Source of the DNA: Vibrio genomosp. F10 str. ZF-129 | GTDB lineage: Bacteria; Pseudomonadota; Gammaproteobacteria; Enterobacterales; Vibrionaceae | Assembly: GCF_000287055.2 (NCBI RefSeq) | Contig: NZ_AJYQ02000089.1 | Span: 62,001-126,000, forward strand | DNA: 64,000 nucleotides | Direction of reading: 5' to 3' | Shown here: positions 63,411 to 64,000 of the stretch, one piece after another | Layout: each line of letters opens with the position of its first letter | Position numbering within the stretch: position 1 is the first letter of the stretch | Made by a program: the position numbers and the translations under genes | Notes under the pieces: generated by a model | Seen by the model: the letters and a program-made list of their open reading frames with translations, nothing else | What the model was told of the DNA's origin: nothing | Databases searched by the model: none

Positions 63411-64000
63411 ATGACAAATAAACTAACACTTCTTGCTTCTGTAGTAGCTGCATCGACTGCCCTAATGTCGACAACAGCTGCAGCTGCAGACAGCACTCTT
63501 GATAAAGTTACTAAACAAGGTTTTCTAACTTGTGGTGTCAGTACTGGTCTACCAGGGTTTTCTAACCCAAACTCGAAAGGTGAGTGGGAAGGGATTGATG
63601 TAGAATATTGTCAAGGACTTGCAGCCGCAGTTCTGGGCGACAAAACTAAAGTCAAGTATGTACCACTAACGGCTAAAGAACGCTTCACTGCTCTTCAATC
63701 AGGTGAAATCGATGTTCTATCACGTAACACAACATGGACACTTCACCGCGATACCGCGCTGGGTTTGAACTTTGTCGGTGTTAACTACTACGATGGTCAA
63801 GGTTTCATGGTTAAGAAAGACCTAGGTCTTACTAGCGCGAAAGAACTTGATGGCGCATCAGTATGTGTTCAATCAGGGACGACAACTGAACTAAACCTAG
63901 CGGATTACTTCCGTAACCAAGGTATGGCTTACAAGCCAGTTGTATTTGATACAGCAGCTCAAACATCAAAAGGCTTCGACGCAGGCCGTTGTGATGTTCT
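63411..64000 (+). CDS. aapJ: Polar amino-acid ABC transporter binding protein (3' partial)
   Basis: The frame runs off the window after 196 residues. Signal peptide about 1-23 (ending TAAAAA), then the AapJ/BztA-type mature start DSTLDKVTKQGFLTCGVSTGLPGFSNP, and EGIDVEYCQGLAAAVLGD, RFTALQSGEIDVLSRNTTWTLHRDTALGLNFVG, typical of the general L-amino acid binding proteins of family 3. It delivers amino acids such as glutamate or aspartate to an AapQMP permease expected to the right. Strong ribosome binding site upstream. Confidence 0.93.
   Translation, partial: MTNKLTLLASVVAASTALMSTTAAAADSTLDKVTKQGFLTCGVSTGLPGFSNPNSKGEWEGIDVEYCQGLAAAVLGDKTKVKYVPLTAKERFTALQSGEIDVLSRNTTWTLHRDTALGLNFVGVNYYDGQGFMVKKDLGLTSAKELDGASVCVQSGTTTELNLADYFRNQGMAYKPVVFDTAAQTSKGFDAGRCDV

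Overview
The window is a chromosomal core region of a Vibrionaceae bacterium, most likely a Vibrio. The evidence is the protein sequences and the gene order: potABCD, ttcA-uspE-fnr, ccoNOQP-HIS, a FIST/NosP plus VpsS-like kinase pair, matP-lonH-fabA-rmf, rlmKL-zapC-pyrD-gdh-pepN, prc-proQ-yebR-letAB-rsmF, and aroH-yajQ. I see no tRNA, rRNA, insertion sequence, prophage or CRISPR array. Most genes are ordinary housekeeping genes.

Layout. 1-3.1 kb holds the 3' end of a formate dehydrogenase cytochrome b gene with a small overlapping membrane gene, the sirtuin cobB, and a GGDEF protein. 3.2-7.2 kb is the polyamine transporter potABCD. 7.4-9.8 kb is an envelope operon (membrane protein, Bax-type glucosaminidase, DUF2987). 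9.9-12.9 kb is ttcA, uspE and fnr, with a perfect FNR box in front of fnr. 12.9-20 kb is the complete cbb3 oxidase and its assembly genes, including the 58-residue ccoQ. 20.2-23.6 kb has an unknown membrane-anchored protein followed by a FIST sensor and a hybrid histidine kinase resembling the nitric-oxide sensor NosP and its kinase NahK/VpsS.

A chromosome dimer resolution site (dif) lies at 23753-23780. It is followed by a stand-alone TolA-domain-III-like gene, a DUF3634 gene and matP, the Ter macrodomain organiser. A perfect matS site at 50389-50401 and two near matches support the idea that the window spans the replication terminus of the main chromosome. In Vibrio cholerae the dif1 locus is where CTX-type filamentous phages integrate; here it is empty.

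25-36 kb: lonH, fabA and rmf, a GlyGly-CTERM DUF3466 protein, the ABC-F factor uup, a glutaredoxin, rlmKL, zapC and pyrD. 36-48.5 kb: the 1613-residue NAD-glutamate dehydrogenase, DUF2835, pepN, a secreted unknown, prc, proQ and the free methionine sulfoxide reductase yebR. 48.6-59 kb: an ABC exporter just upstream of the LetA/LetB lipid-transport pair, rsmF, cvfB, an unknown membrane protein and a hotdog-fold protein. 59-64 kb: a catalytically dead remnant of PEP synthase divergent from an aroH-type DAHP synthase, yajQ, a siroheme synthase with a truncated methyltransferase tail, and the start of a polar amino-acid binding protein.

The most interesting signals are the empty dif site with its TolAIII-like neighbour, the matS sites, the NO/oxygen sensing cluster, and two decaying enzymes (PEP synthase C-domain and SUMT tail). 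Start codons were moved from the longest frame where family length or a ribosome binding site argued for it. Gene-order comparisons with E. coli and V. cholerae are from memory.
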